Part shown: positions 16,264 to 27,725 of the stretch, one piece after another
Position numbering within the stretch: position 1 is the stretch's first letter
How the letters are laid out: each line of letters opens with the position of its first letter
Position numbers and translations under genes: made by a program
The notes under the pieces: generated by a model
What the model saw: the letters and a program-made list of their open reading frames with translations, nothing else
Database searches by the model: none
What the model was told of the DNA's origin: nothing
Assembly: GCA_965279065.1 (NCBI GenBank)
Contig: OZ257134.1
Coordinates: 3,720,001-3,784,000 of the forward strand
DNA length: 64,000 nt
Direction: 5' to 3'
Source: JAKAXS01 sp965279065
GTDB lineage: Bacteria; Pseudomonadota; Alphaproteobacteria; Rhizobiales; Hyphomicrobiaceae

Positions 16264-17037
16264 ATGGCTGCATTCACCAACGAGTCCGTCCTGTCCGTCC
16301 GCCACTGGACCGACACGGTCTTCTCCTTCACGGCTACGCGAAGCCCGACGCTGCGTTTCGACAACGGCCAGTTCGTCATGATGGGCCTGGAGGTCGAGGG
16401 CAAGCCGCTGACACGCGCCTACAGCCTCGTCAGCGCCAACTACGACGACCACCTGGAGTTCCTCTCCATCAAGGTGTCCAACGGACCGCTGACGTCACGC
16501 CTCCAGCACATCAAGGAAGGCGACCAGATCCTCGTCGGCAAAAAGCCGACCGGCACCCTCGTGCTCGACAACCTGCGCCCCGGCCGTAACCTCTACCTGC
16601 TTGGCACGGGCACCGGTCTCGCCCCATTCATGAGCCTCATCCGCGACCCGCAGATGTACGAGCGCTTCGACAAGATCGTGCTGGTGCACGGTTGCCGTTT
16701 GGTCTCCGAACTGGCCTACGGCGACCGCATCATGCACGAGCTGCCGCGCGACGAGTATCTCGGTGAAGCGATGCGCGCCAAATTGATCTACTACCCCACC
16801 GTCACGCGCGAACCGTTCAAGGCCATGGGCCGCGTGACCGAGTTCGTCGCCTCCGGCCACTTCTACACCGACCTCGACCTGGAACCGCTCTCCGCCCAGC
16901 ACGACCGCGCCATGGTCTGCGGCGGCCCCGACATGCTGCGCGATCTCAAGGACTACTACCTCGCCCGCGGCTTCCGCGAAGGCCACCTCGGCGACCCCGC
17001 TGAGTTCGTCATCGAAAAGGCGTTCGTAGAGAAGTAG
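16264..17037 (+). CDS. fpr: Ferredoxin--NADP+ reductase
   Basis: This 257-residue FAD enzyme has the FAD-binding RAYSLVSANY (RxYS) motif, the NADP-binding GTGTGLAPFMSLI, and VCGGPDMLRDLKDYY near the end with C-terminal residues VEK. It moves electrons between NADPH and ferredoxin or flavodoxin, supporting oxidative-stress defence and Fe-S enzymes. ATG 16264 (MAAFTNESVLSVRHW) matches the family start; the frame is open further upstream without similarity. The 228-base upstream spacer shows no other gene apart from the short divergent peptide gene. Confidence 0.95.
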   Translation: MAAFTNESVLSVRHWTDTVFSFTATRSPTLRFDNGQFVMMGLEVEGKPLTRAYSLVSANYDDHLEFLSIKVSNGPLTSRLQHIKEGDQILVGKKPTGTLVLDNLRPGRNLYLLGTGTGLAPFMSLIRDPQMYERFDKIVLVHGCRLVSELAYGDRIMHELPRDEYLGEAMRAKLIYYPTVTREPFKAMGRVTEFVASGHFYTDLDLEPLSAQHDRAMVCGGPDMLRDLKDYYLARGFREGHLGDPAEFVIEKAFVEK

Positions 17038-17053
17038 CCGCGCGTAAAACAAA

Positions 17054-17077
17054 AGGGCCCGCCTTGCGACGGGCCCT
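17054..17077 (-). terminator. Terminator shared by ftfL and fpr
   Basis: AGGGCCCG and CGGGCCCT pair perfectly around an 8-base loop. On the minus strand TTTTGTTTT follows, so it ends ftfL transcripts well. The convergent fpr gene stops at 17037 and may use the same stem. Confidence 0.85.
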
Positions 17078-17100
17078 CCCAAGTCTGCAATCCTTCGATC

Positions 17101-18777
<1,677 letters not shown>

Positions 18778-19002
18778 TGGTGTAGCTCCTCCCGACGTGT
18801 GTTTCTAAGCCACCGATGGCGCCAGGCGCCCGGTGGCGGTTGCGCCGATATTGGCCGTTTGCGCTCCTCGCGCCAAGTCGAATACCGAAGAAACGTCATC
18901 ATGCCGCGCAGTTTCGTCCTCAAGCGGCGTACACGAAGACAGTAGGCGCCCGCAGCGGACTGGGTTACGTCTCTGCGGTTGCCACCTGCCGCGAGCCGTC
19001 CG

Positions 19003-19920
19003 ATGACCACACCACTCTCCCCCACCGAAGACCTGCTGACGGTCCGCGACTGGCTGCGCTATGCCGTCAGCCGCTTCAACGAGGCCAAGCTGGTCTACGG
19101 TCACGGCACCGAAACGGCGCTGGATGAAGCCGCCTTCATGCTCCTGTCGACGTTGCACCTGGAGATCGACGACATCGACCCCTGGCTCGACGCCCGCCTG
19201 ACGGCAGCCGAACGCCGCGTCGTCTTTCACGCTATCGATCAGCGCGTGACGACCCGCAAGCCTGCGTCCTATATCACCGGTGCCGCTTACATCTCCGGCC
19301 ATCGCTTCCATGTCGACGAACGCGTGATCGTGCCGCGCTCCTTCATCGGTGAATTGCTGGCCAAGGACGCGCAATCTCTCACGTCCGCCGAGCCGTGGCG
19401 GATCAATCGCATTCTCGACCTGTGCACCGGCTCCGGCTGCCTCGCCATCCTCGCCGCGCTGGAGTTCCCCAACGCCGCGGTCGACGCGGTCGACATTTCG
19501 TCGGACGCGCTTGCGGTTGCCAGGATCAACGTCGCCGACTACGACCTGGAAGACCGCGTCCGCCTCGTGCGCTCCGACCTGTTCAAGGACCTCGTCGGCG
19601 AGCGTTACGACATCATCATTTCCAACCCGCCCTACGTAACCTCGGACGCCGTTGCTGCCTTCCCGCCTGAGTACCGGGCCGAGCCGCAGCTGGCCCACCT
19701 CGGCGGCGACGACGGCCTGGACCTTATCCGCCGCATCCTGAAGGACGCACGCTCGCACCTGGCGCCTGGCGGCACCCTTGTCGTCGAAGTCGGCCAGACC
19801 AACGAGACCGTCGAAGCCGAGTTTTCGGATCTGCCCTTCACCTGGCTCGACACCGAAGGCAGCGAAGGCGAAGTCTTCTCGCTTCCCGCCTCCGCCCTGC
19901 CCAAAGGCAAGATGCGCTAG
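19003..19920 (+). CDS. prmB: 50S ribosomal protein L3 glutamine methyltransferase
   Basis: The 305-residue product is a HemK/PrmB-type N5-glutamine methyltransferase. The SAM loop is LDLCTGSGCLAI, followed by VDAVDISSDALAVA, and the catalytic motif is ISNPPYV. VPRSFIGELL is typical of PrmB rather than PrmC. It methylates a glutamine of ribosomal protein L3 during assembly. ATG 19003 (MTTPLSPTEDL) is preferred over an ATG eight codons earlier. It lies alone between the two serine-cycle genes ftfL and ppc, on the other strand. The 255 bases after it hold only a ppc terminator. Confidence 0.93.
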   Translation: MTTPLSPTEDLLTVRDWLRYAVSRFNEAKLVYGHGTETALDEAAFMLLSTLHLEIDDIDPWLDARLTAAERRVVFHAIDQRVTTRKPASYITGAAYISGHRFHVDERVIVPRSFIGELLAKDAQSLTSAEPWRINRILDLCTGSGCLAILAALEFPNAAVDAVDISSDALAVARINVADYDLEDRVRLVRSDLFKDLVGERYDIIISNPPYVTSDAVAAFPPEYRAEPQLAHLGGDDGLDLIRRILKDARSHLAPGGTLVVEVGQTNETVEAEFSDLPFTWLDTEGSEGEVFSLPASALPKGKMR

Positions 19921-20136
19921 CTGTCGTTCTCCAGCGACTGGCACCAAGTCGCAAGTCATGCGTTAATGCCCGCCATGGAAGATATCGTCCTCGTCCGTCA
20001 GGAAAAGACGCGCCAGCTGTTGCGCCGCATTGCCTATCGTCCGGTGCTGCCCTGCTTCTGCCTCGTCGCGCCTCCCGCTCACGCAAGACGGGCAAAGCGC
20101 GTGTTTCGCACCGTTCGCCGCGTTCGGCAAAAGGGA

Positions 20137-20164
20137 TGGATCAGGCCGACCCCGGGCTGATCCA
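20137..20164 (-). terminator. Rho-independent terminator of ppc
   Basis: TGGATCAG and CTGATCCA form an 8-bp stem. On the minus strand the stem is followed by TCCCTTTTG. It starts 12 bases after the ppc stop codon. Confidence 0.75.
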
Positions 20165-20175
20165 CCTGTCGGGTG

Positions 20176-23052
20176 TCAGCCGAACGCGCCGAAATGGTGC
20201 GTGATGCCGGTCCCGATTTCGCGAATGAATTCGTACGACTGCTCCATCGGTTCCAGGATCTCCGTCTCGATGCGCCCGTAGTCATCGATGCCTTGCGGCC
20301 GGTAGGTCGCCTTCTCGTCGTATTTCGCCGATGCGTCGTGCGCGGTCATGTGCCGCTTCGGAAATGCCATGCGCATGACCGAAATGACTTCCGGCACTTC
20401 CAGCCCGAGCGCCCAGTTGAACATCTGGTTGTGCGAGAGGTCGTTACGCGTCGAGAACTTCGGCAACTGCGCCGCAAGAATGAAGACGCGCATGATCAAC
20501 GCCAGCCGGATGGCCTGCAGCAGGTCGAGTTCCAGGCGGAAATCGTCGGGGATCTTGCCGCCTTCCAGGCCGATGTCTTCCAGAATCGAGTGCAGATCAA
20601 TGGCATCGAGCCGCAAGTGGTGCGCCAAACCGCTGATCGCATCGGCCCGCGTATCGTCGAGCAGATGCGTCGACAGCGATCGGAAGGCCGCCGCCAGGTG
20701 CGGCTCGCGCGCCCACGCCGCCCGCGACGCCCAGAAACCCGGGTCGAAGACGATGGCGTTGGCACCGACGGCATTGAGGCTCGACAGCGTCTTGCCGCGC
20801 GCGATCATCTCGATCAACGGCCTAAGCCGCGGCGACTTGCGCGCCAGTTCGACGAAGCGATCCCGCTCTGATCCCACCGCCGCGCCCAACCCCGCCACCA
20901 CGTTGGCGACGTAGCCGAACTGCTGCAAGATGGCATTGTTGGGAATGGCGCGCATGCGTGCCGGATCGCCGCGATCGGCGACCGTCCCCGTATCGCTCTG
21001 CCGCTTCACCGCCCGCGACCCGGTCCTGAACAGGAGATTCGGCCCAAACGCGCCGAGCAGCGCCCGATAGCCGGGATGCGCGAACAGGTTCTGCTGGTAC
21101 GACCGCAGCCGCAGCAGGAAGTCGAGGCTGAGATTGGTATCGTCATAGAAGGGATCGTGGACGTCGAGTTCGGGATCCTCACCGTCGAGCACGATCGTCG
21201 CCAGCCCGCGCGCCGACAGCTGCTTGTTGGCGAACCAAAGATAGCCGTCGCCACCCTGGAAGCTGGTCTCGTGCTTCAGCGGCAACCCGCGCTTGGCGAA
21301 ACGCCGGCGCGATTCATCCGAGAATACATAACGCAGCCGCCGCTTGAGCGAGCCCGGATGCGTGCCGCGGCCCATCGACTCGCCAAACGTCGAGAAGATC
21401 AGCGTCTCGACCTCCGGCATGTTCGCCTTGGCCACCGCCTCCGCCAGCCCATGATGCAGGCGCTCGATCGACAGCGTCGCCGCGATCTGACCAATGAAGC
21501 GACCCGCGTCCGAAAATCCCGTCTGGATGCACAACCGGCCGCGACCCTTGACGTAGTCGCGATAGGCTTTCTCCTCCAGCAGGCGCTCCATCATGCGCAC
21601 GCCGGTTTCCAGGCCCAGCGGGGTCTCGAACAGCGGCGAGATGTCGACGATCTCCGATACGCCGAACAGCTTGGCGAAGAACACCGCGATCAGGATCGTC
21701 GCCGGACTCTCGCATTCCGCGATCAGGAAGCGGATCGGCGTCTCGCGATCGATGTGCTTCTGGATCTGCGCGATCATCGCGAACTGACGAATCGCCGTTG
21801 CCGTCTCCAGGTCCAGCGTCTCGAAGTTCACCTCCTGCGGCTTGGCCTCGCGGATCATCTCCACGATGCGCGCCAGCGCCTGACGCTCGCCGAGATCGCG
21901 CGTCCAAGGCTCGTGCACGAAGGCTCGGAAGGCGTTGTTCATCTGCACGGCATTGATGCGCACGTGGATGTGCGAGTTACCGAGCCCCGTCGCAATGGTG
22001 AGCCCCGACAGCGCTGCCACGGACCGCTTCATCTGAGGTTGGTCGATGACGTCGATCAACTGATCCAGCAGCGAAACGATCGGCTCCGTCGTCGTGAGAT
22101 TGTAGCCGTCCGAACGCGTGATGATGTTGGCGGCCCGGGCCAGAGATCCACCGGCGCCCTTGGCGGCCGTGTTCTCTTCCAGACCCTTGATCTGTTCGTC
22201 GACGGCCGCAATCGCCAGGTCGAGCTTGCCGGTCACCTGGCGTCCAAGCCGCTGGATCTCGCCGCCGTCGCCCAGCTTGTGCTTCAGGACGAGGAAGCGT
22301 TCGCGTACGTCGTTGAGTGCTGCCCGCTTCTCCTTGATACGCGTCAGGAACGAATAGTCCCAGTTGATGTCCGTGCGTCCGTCGAGGTCGTATCCCACCC
22401 ACGACGCGATCGACATCAGCTTCGGCTTCAGCTTGTAGGCCTTGTCGCCGAACCCGGCCGCTGCCACCGAGAAGAACGTGTTGAGCAGGTCGAGATACGC
22501 ATCGCGCAGGTTGTTGATCGAATCCTGCGCCCGCTGGTGCTCGTAGTCGAGCGTGATGCCATCGTCGGGCCGGTGCGGCACGCCGATCTTGCTGTCGCTG
22601 TCCCCCGTCGCGATCTCGATCATGCGCCGCGACAGCGCGTCTGACACGCCGAACGTCGGATGCGCGGTAAAGACGATGCCAGCGCGTGCCCGCGTCCAGC
22701 GCTTGTCAAAGGCGGCGAATGCGTCTGCCGAACCGGCGTCGCTACCGACACTCTTGGCGATCGCCTCGGAGAATTCCTTCAGCGTCGTCTGGTGATCGAC
22801 GAAGCCGATGCGCTCGCGCAGGTTCTTGGCGCGATGCACGCAGGCCCGGTCCATCAGGCGGCCGGCAAGCGCCTTCAACTCGTCGAAGGTGATCTGTTCC
22901 GACTCCAGCTTCCGCGACAGCTCGAAGGCGACGCGGATGATCGGATTGAGGCCCGGTTGGTCGGGAATTTTCTTGCGCAGCTCGCGCAGCTCATCCCGCA
23001 GAATGATCTCGTCGAATGGCTCGTGCACGACACGCGGCTTTACCTGTTCCAC
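20176..23052 (-). CDS. ppc: Phosphoenolpyruvate carboxylase (serine-cycle type)
   Basis: This 958-residue enzyme adds bicarbonate to PEP to give oxaloacetate, the CO2-fixing step of the serine cycle. TAHPT (129-133) carries the catalytic His. The start is GTG 23052 with GGAGGAGG seven bases upstream. The usual glycine loop (GRGG..GRGG) appears changed: the matching area reads FSTFGESMGRGTHPGSLKRR, and the usual C-terminal NTG is absent (it ends GITHHFGAFG). This marks the divergent methylotroph branch. It is downstream of mtkAB but behind a hairpin and a 255-base spacer, so it probably has its own promoter. Confidence 0.95.
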   Translation of the reverse strand: MEQVKPRVVHEPFDEIILRDELRELRKKIPDQPGLNPIIRVAFELSRKLESEQITFDELKALAGRLMDRACVHRAKNLRERIGFVDHQTTLKEFSEAIAKSVGSDAGSADAFAAFDKRWTRARAGIVFTAHPTFGVSDALSRRMIEIATGDSDSKIGVPHRPDDGITLDYEHQRAQDSINNLRDAYLDLLNTFFSVAAAGFGDKAYKLKPKLMSIASWVGYDLDGRTDINWDYSFLTRIKEKRAALNDVRERFLVLKHKLGDGGEIQRLGRQVTGKLDLAIAAVDEQIKGLEENTAAKGAGGSLARAANIITRSDGYNLTTTEPIVSLLDQLIDVIDQPQMKRSVAALSGLTIATGLGNSHIHVRINAVQMNNAFRAFVHEPWTRDLGERQALARIVEMIREAKPQEVNFETLDLETATAIRQFAMIAQIQKHIDRETPIRFLIAECESPATILIAVFFAKLFGVSEIVDISPLFETPLGLETGVRMMERLLEEKAYRDYVKGRGRLCIQTGFSDAGRFIGQIAATLSIERLHHGLAEAVAKANMPEVETLIFSTFGESMGRGTHPGSLKRRLRYVFSDESRRRFAKRGLPLKHETSFQGGDGYLWFANKQLSARGLATIVLDGEDPELDVHDPFYDDTNLSLDFLLRLRSYQQNLFAHPGYRALLGAFGPNLLFRTGSRAVKRQSDTGTVADRGDPARMRAIPNNAILQQFGYVANVVAGLGAAVGSERDRFVELARKSPRLRPLIEMIARGKTLSSLNAVGANAIVFDPGFWASRAAWAREPHLAAAFRSLSTHLLDDTRADAISGLAHHLRLDAIDLHSILEDIGLEGGKIPDDFRLELDLLQAIRLALIMRVFILAAQLPKFSTRNDLSHNQMFNWALGLEVPEVISVMRMAFPKRHMTAHDASAKYDEKATYRPQGIDDYGRIETEILEPMEQSYEFIREIGTGITHHFGAFG

Positions 23053-23139
23053 GACAGTTCCTCCTCCCGCGAACGGGGAAACGCGGCAGCTCTAACCGAG
23101 TCCGGTTCAGGGCGGACTTCTTGAAGCGCGCGCGGATTG

Positions 23140-23175
23140 CTAGAGCCTGATCGAGATGTGTTAATCAGATCCTAG
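23140..23175. promoter_or_regulatory. Imperfect palindrome upstream of ppc
   Basis: The arms CTAG-x-G-x-CTGAT and ATCAG-xx-CCTAG flank a 12-base centre in the spacer between mtkB and ppc, about 90 bases before the ppc start. The position fits an operator or a promoter-linked repeat. No factor can be named. Confidence 0.4.
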
Positions 23176-23270
23176 GTAAAATAGAGTGCGTTCGTGCCTT
23201 TGGTGCGTTTCCATCGAAATCGGACGCGCTCCAAGCCAGCGCAGTCAATGCGTCTGGTCGGATAATGACA

Positions 23271-23294
23271 GCCTCCGGACAATACGCCGGAGGC
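23271..23294 (-). terminator. Hairpin after mtkB
   Basis: GCCTCCGG and CCGGAGGC form a perfect 8-bp stem 14 bases past the mtkB stop. The following minus-strand bases (TGTCATTAT) are only mildly U-rich, so it may terminate partially or protect the mRNA 3' end. Confidence 0.55.
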
Positions 23295-23307
23295 CGTCGC
23301 AGTTCTA

Positions 23308-24204
<897 letters not shown>

Positions 24205-24219
24205 TGTTATGTCCTCCCT

Positions 24220-25401
24220 TTACGCGGCGGCTTTGGCGTTGCTCTTGGCGGCATCCACGGCCTTCTTGGCCGCTTCGCCCAGCGTGTCGGCGCTGATGAG
24301 GGTGAGTCCGCTCGAATTGATGATGCGGACGCCCTCTTCGACGTTTGTGCCGGCCAGACGCACGACCACCGGAACTTTGATTTCCAGCTCCTTGATCGCG
24401 TCGACGACACCCTTGGCAACCCAGTCGCAGCGGTTGATGCCCGCGAACACGTTGACCAGGATCGCCTTGACGTTCTTGTCCTTGAGCACCGCGCGGAACG
24501 ACTTCGTCACGCGCTCGGGGCTGGCGCCACCGCCGATGTCGAGGAAGTTGGCGGGCTCGCCGCCGGCCAGCTTGATCATGTCGAGCGTGGCCATCGCCAG
24601 ACCGGCGCCGTTGACGATGCAGCCGATGTCGCCATCGAGGCCGACGTAAGAGAGGCCACGATCGTTGGCGTAGGTCTCGCGCGGGTCTTCCTGGCTCTTG
24701 TCACGCAGCTCGGCAATGTGCGGGCGGCGGAACAGGGCGTTTTCGTCGAAGCTCATCTTTGCGTCGAGGCAGACGACGTTCTTCTGCTTCGTGATGACGA
24801 GCGGGTTGATCTCGACCATCGTTGCGTCGAGGTCGCGGAAGGCGCGGTAGCAGCCGAGGATCGTGCGTTCGAACTTCGAGACGAGATCGGGTTCGACGCC
24901 GAGACCGAACGTCACTTCACGCGCCTGAAAGGCTTGCATGCCGACGGCCGGGTCGACCGACACGCGAATGATCGTGTCCGGCTGGTTGTGCGAGATCTCT
25001 TCGATGTCCATGCCGCCGGCCGCCGAGGCGACGACGACAATGCGTTCGGCCGCGCGATCCATCACGAAGGAGAGGTAGAACTCCTTGTCGATGTCCGTAC
25101 CTTCTTCCACGTAGATGCGCGAGACGAGCTTGCCGGCAGGGCCGGTCTGCGTCGTCACCAGGCGGCGGCCGAGCATGTCTTCGGCTGCCTTCTCGATCTC
25201 GACGTCGTTTTTGCAGATCTTGACGCCGCCGGCCTTGCCGCGTGCGCCGGAGTGGATCTGCGCCTTCACCGCCCACACCGAACCACCCAGTTCGGTGGCG
25301 CGATAGGCAGCCTGCTCGGGACTGTAGGCCAAGCCGCCGCGCGGCACCGGCACACCGAACTTCGAGAGCAGTTCTTTGGCTTGATACTCGTGGATATCCA
25401 T
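24220..25401 (-). CDS. mtkA: Malate--CoA ligase subunit beta (malate thiokinase)
   Basis: This 393-residue protein is of the succinyl-CoA synthetase beta family. It has an N-terminal ATP-grasp (MDIHEYQAKELLSKFGVPVP, VWAVKAQIHSGARGKAGGVK) and a C-terminal ligase domain with FLDIGGGASPERV and LVNVFAGINRCDWVA. With MtkB it makes malyl-CoA. It follows mclA by 34 bases and overlaps nothing. The order mclA-mtkA-mtkB-ppc differs from the Methylobacterium order mtkA-mtkB-ppc-mclA, which I know from the literature. Confidence 0.95.
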   Translation of the reverse strand: MDIHEYQAKELLSKFGVPVPRGGLAYSPEQAAYRATELGGSVWAVKAQIHSGARGKAGGVKICKNDVEIEKAAEDMLGRRLVTTQTGPAGKLVSRIYVEEGTDIDKEFYLSFVMDRAAERIVVVASAAGGMDIEEISHNQPDTIIRVSVDPAVGMQAFQAREVTFGLGVEPDLVSKFERTILGCYRAFRDLDATMVEINPLVITKQKNVVCLDAKMSFDENALFRRPHIAELRDKSQEDPRETYANDRGLSYVGLDGDIGCIVNGAGLAMATLDMIKLAGGEPANFLDIGGGASPERVTKSFRAVLKDKNVKAILVNVFAGINRCDWVAKGVVDAIKELEIKVPVVVRLAGTNVEEGVRIINSSGLTLISADTLGEAAKKAVDAAKSNAKAAA

Positions 25402-25435
25402 TGGGGAACTCCTTGGGGGTTTCCTGAAACGGCTC

Positions 25436-26380
25436 TTATTTCTTGCGCTGTTTGATTATTGCGTTCGTCGCGAGGAGGTTCTTCGCCATCTTCTCCGACG
25501 CTGCGTCGATCATCTTGCCGTCAAGCGAGGCAGCACCCTTGCCCTGCGCTTCGGCTTCCTTCAATGCCTCGAGAATGCGTTCAGCCTTCTTGACTTCGGC
25601 ATCCGTCGGCGAAAACACGGCGTTGGCCAATTCGATCTGCGAGGGGTGGATCGCCCACTTGCCTTCAATGCCAAGTGCGGCAGCGCGCTTCGCACCAGCC
25701 GTGTAGCCATCCGGATCCGAGAAGTCACCGAACGGCCCGTCGATCGGACGCAAGCCGAACGCACGGCAGGCAACCGTCATGCGCGACAGGGCGAAGTGCC
25801 ACTGGTCGCCCGGATAGTCGGGGTTCAGACCACCGATCACCACGGTGCGCGCCTTGTTGAAGGCGGCATAGTCGGCAACGCCGAAGTGCATGGCTTCAAG
25901 GCGGCTCGGAGCAGCAGCAATGGCTTCGACGTTAGCCATGCCGAGCGGCGTTTCGATCAGCGCTTCCATGCCGATCTGGTGCGGCAGACCCTTGGCGACT
26001 TCGATCTGGCTGACGAAGCTCTCGATGGCGTAGACGTCGGCCGGCGTGCCGACCTTGGGGATCAGGATGGTGTCGAGCTTCGAGCCCGCCTGCTCGACGA
26101 TGTCGACGACATCGCGGCAGCAGTAGTGCGTGTCGAGGCCGTTGATGCGCACCGACATCGTCTTGCCGGCGCCCTTCCAGTCGATGTCGTTCAGCGCCTG
26201 GATGATGTTCTTGCGGGCCTGCTCCTTGTCGGGAGGAGCCACGGCGTCTTCGCAGTCCAAGAAGATATAGTCGGCGGCGCTGGTCAGCGCCTTGTCGATC
26301 ATCGTCGGGTTGGAGCCGGGAACGGCCAGCTCGCTACGCTGCAGGCGCTGCTTGCGGAGCGGATAAAGAGTATAGCTCAT
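25436..26380 (-). CDS. mclA: L-malyl-CoA/beta-methylmalyl-CoA lyase
   Basis: This 314-residue enzyme of the HpcH/citrate lyase family has the Mg-binding FLDCEDAVAPPDKEQAR, then IPKVGTPADVYAIE and MEALIETPLGMANVEAIA. The C-terminal GKWAIHPSQIELANAVFSP is typical. It cleaves malyl-CoA to glyoxylate and acetyl-CoA, closing the serine cycle. Glyoxylate returns to SgaA and acetyl-CoA leaves for assimilation. It is the first gene of mclA-mtkA-mtkB, with a terminator separating it from sgaA upstream. Confidence 0.96.
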   Translation of the reverse strand: MSYTLYPLRKQRLQRSELAVPGSNPTMIDKALTSAADYIFLDCEDAVAPPDKEQARKNIIQALNDIDWKGAGKTMSVRINGLDTHYCCRDVVDIVEQAGSKLDTILIPKVGTPADVYAIESFVSQIEVAKGLPHQIGMEALIETPLGMANVEAIAAAPSRLEAMHFGVADYAAFNKARTVVIGGLNPDYPGDQWHFALSRMTVACRAFGLRPIDGPFGDFSDPDGYTAGAKRAAALGIEGKWAIHPSQIELANAVFSPTDAEVKKAERILEALKEAEAQGKGAASLDGKMIDAASEKMAKNLLATNAIIKQRKK

Positions 26381-26470
26381 TGAGACATTTCCTCGCGGTT
26401 TGTTCTTCTAAGCGATGTGCGTTCCCCGCGCGCGGCAGCACGTTGCTGCCCGCGGGACATGAAGCAAGAA

Positions 26471-26497
26471 GGGCGGCACCTCGTGGAGGCACCGCCC
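26471..26497 (-). terminator. Terminator after sgaA
   Basis: GGGCGG...CCGCCC with inner CCTC/GAGG forms a long stem broken by one 2-base mismatch. On the minus strand CTTCTTGCTTC follows. It sits 8 bases past the sgaA stop, so mclA-mtkAB is probably expressed from a further promoter or by read-through. Confidence 0.7.
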
Positions 26498-26504
26498 ATT
26501 CGAA

Positions 26505-27725
26505 TTAAGCAGCTTTGGCCTTCGGCGCGTCGACGCCCGTCGCCGAGCGCGTGGCCGTCTTGCGGAAGTACTCCGCGGCAGCACCCGTGCCCGAGCCTGC
26601 CTTGATGCTTACGCCGCAATCGAGCAGCGCCATCTCGACGTTGAACAGCACGCCGCCGATCATGCCCTCATCGAGCGCACCGAGGTGGCCGATGCGGAAG
26701 ACCTTGCCGGCAACCTTGTTCAGGCCCGTTCCCAGCGACGTGTTGTAGCGATAATAGGCGGTCTTCAGCACGTTGTTGGCGTCGATGCCGTCCGGCGTCA
26801 TGATCGCCGACACGGTATCGGAGTGCCACTTGGCTTCCTTGGCGCAGAGCTTGAGGCCCCAGGCTTCGACGCCAGCGCGCACGGCGGCGCCCATGCGGTG
26901 GTGGCGGGCAAGCACATTCTCAAGGCCTTCCGCAGCGATCAGGTCGAGCGACGCGCGCAGCCCGCGCAGCAGCTGTGTCGCCGGCGTATAGGGGAAGAAC
27001 CCGAGGTCGTTCGTCTTGATCATGTCTTCCCACGACAGGAAGCAGCGGTTCATGCGGCCATTGGTGGACTTGTTGACGTCCAGCGCCTTCTGGCTGACGG
27101 CCAGGATACCAAGGCCCGTCGGCAGCATGAAGCCCTTCTGCGAACCCGAAACGCAACAGTCGACACCCCACTCGCCCATGCGCATGTCGAGCGAGCCGAC
27201 CGAGGACACGCCGTCGACGAACAACAGTGCGGGGTGCTTCGCGGCGTCCAGCGCCTTGCGCACGCCAGCGATGTCGCTGGTGACGCCTGTCGCCGTTTCG
27301 TTGTGCGTGGCGAACACCGCCTTGATCTCGTGGCTCTTATCCTTGGCAAGGATGTCGGCATACTTCTCGAGCGGCACGCCCGTGCCCCACTCTTCGTCGC
27401 AAAGCTCGACCTTGAGGCCGAGGCGCTCGGCCATGTCGACCCACAGCAGCGAGAACTGGCCGAAGCGGCTCATCAGAACCTTGTCGCCGACGGCGAGCGT
27501 GTTGGTGATGGCCGATTCCCAGGCGCCCGTGCCGGACGACGGATAGATGAATACGCGGCCGTCCTTCATCTTGAAGACCTTCTTCAGGTCTTCGAAGAGC
27601 GGCAGCGTGAATTTCGGGAATTCCGGGCTGCGCATGTCTTCCATGGGGATGTTCATTGCCTGGCGCACGGGCTCAGGAATGTTCGTCGGACCAGGAATGA
27701 AAAGATGCGGCTGCACGATATTCAT
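26505..27725 (-). CDS. sgaA: Serine--glyoxylate aminotransferase
   Basis: This 406-residue class V PLP aminotransferase has the cofactor lysine in VSGSQKGFMLPTGLGI and LFVDGVSSVGSLDMRM before it. It transfers the amino group of serine to glyoxylate, giving hydroxypyruvate and glycine, the first committed step of the serine cycle. ATG 27725 is 8 bases after GGAGGAG. It is the promoter-proximal gene of the C1 block. The leader holds a 12-base palindrome, and a further inverted repeat lies about 230 bases upstream. Confidence 0.96.
   Translation of the reverse strand: MNIVQPHLFIPGPTNIPEPVRQAMNIPMEDMRSPEFPKFTLPLFEDLKKVFKMKDGRVFIYPSSGTGAWESAITNTLAVGDKVLMSRFGQFSLLWVDMAERLGLKVELCDEEWGTGVPLEKYADILAKDKSHEIKAVFATHNETATGVTSDIAGVRKALDAAKHPALLFVDGVSSVGSLDMRMGEWGVDCCVSGSQKGFMLPTGLGILAVSQKALDVNKSTNGRMNRCFLSWEDMIKTNDLGFFPYTPATQLLRGLRASLDLIAAEGLENVLARHHRMGAAVRAGVEAWGLKLCAKEAKWHSDTVSAIMTPDGIDANNVLKTAYYRYNTSLGTGLNKVAGKVFRIGHLGALDEGMIGGVLFNVEMALLDCGVSIKAGSGTGAAAEYFRKTATRSATGVDAPKAKAA

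Noticed and set aside
19966..20160. 64-codon frame between prmB and ppc
   Set aside because: It has no ribosome site, its composition changes to Arg-rich antisense-like sequence, and it runs into the ppc terminator.
21076..22644. 522-codon open frame on the plus strand
   Set aside because: It is antisense to ppc, with low-complexity Arg/Leu/Gln composition and no domain.
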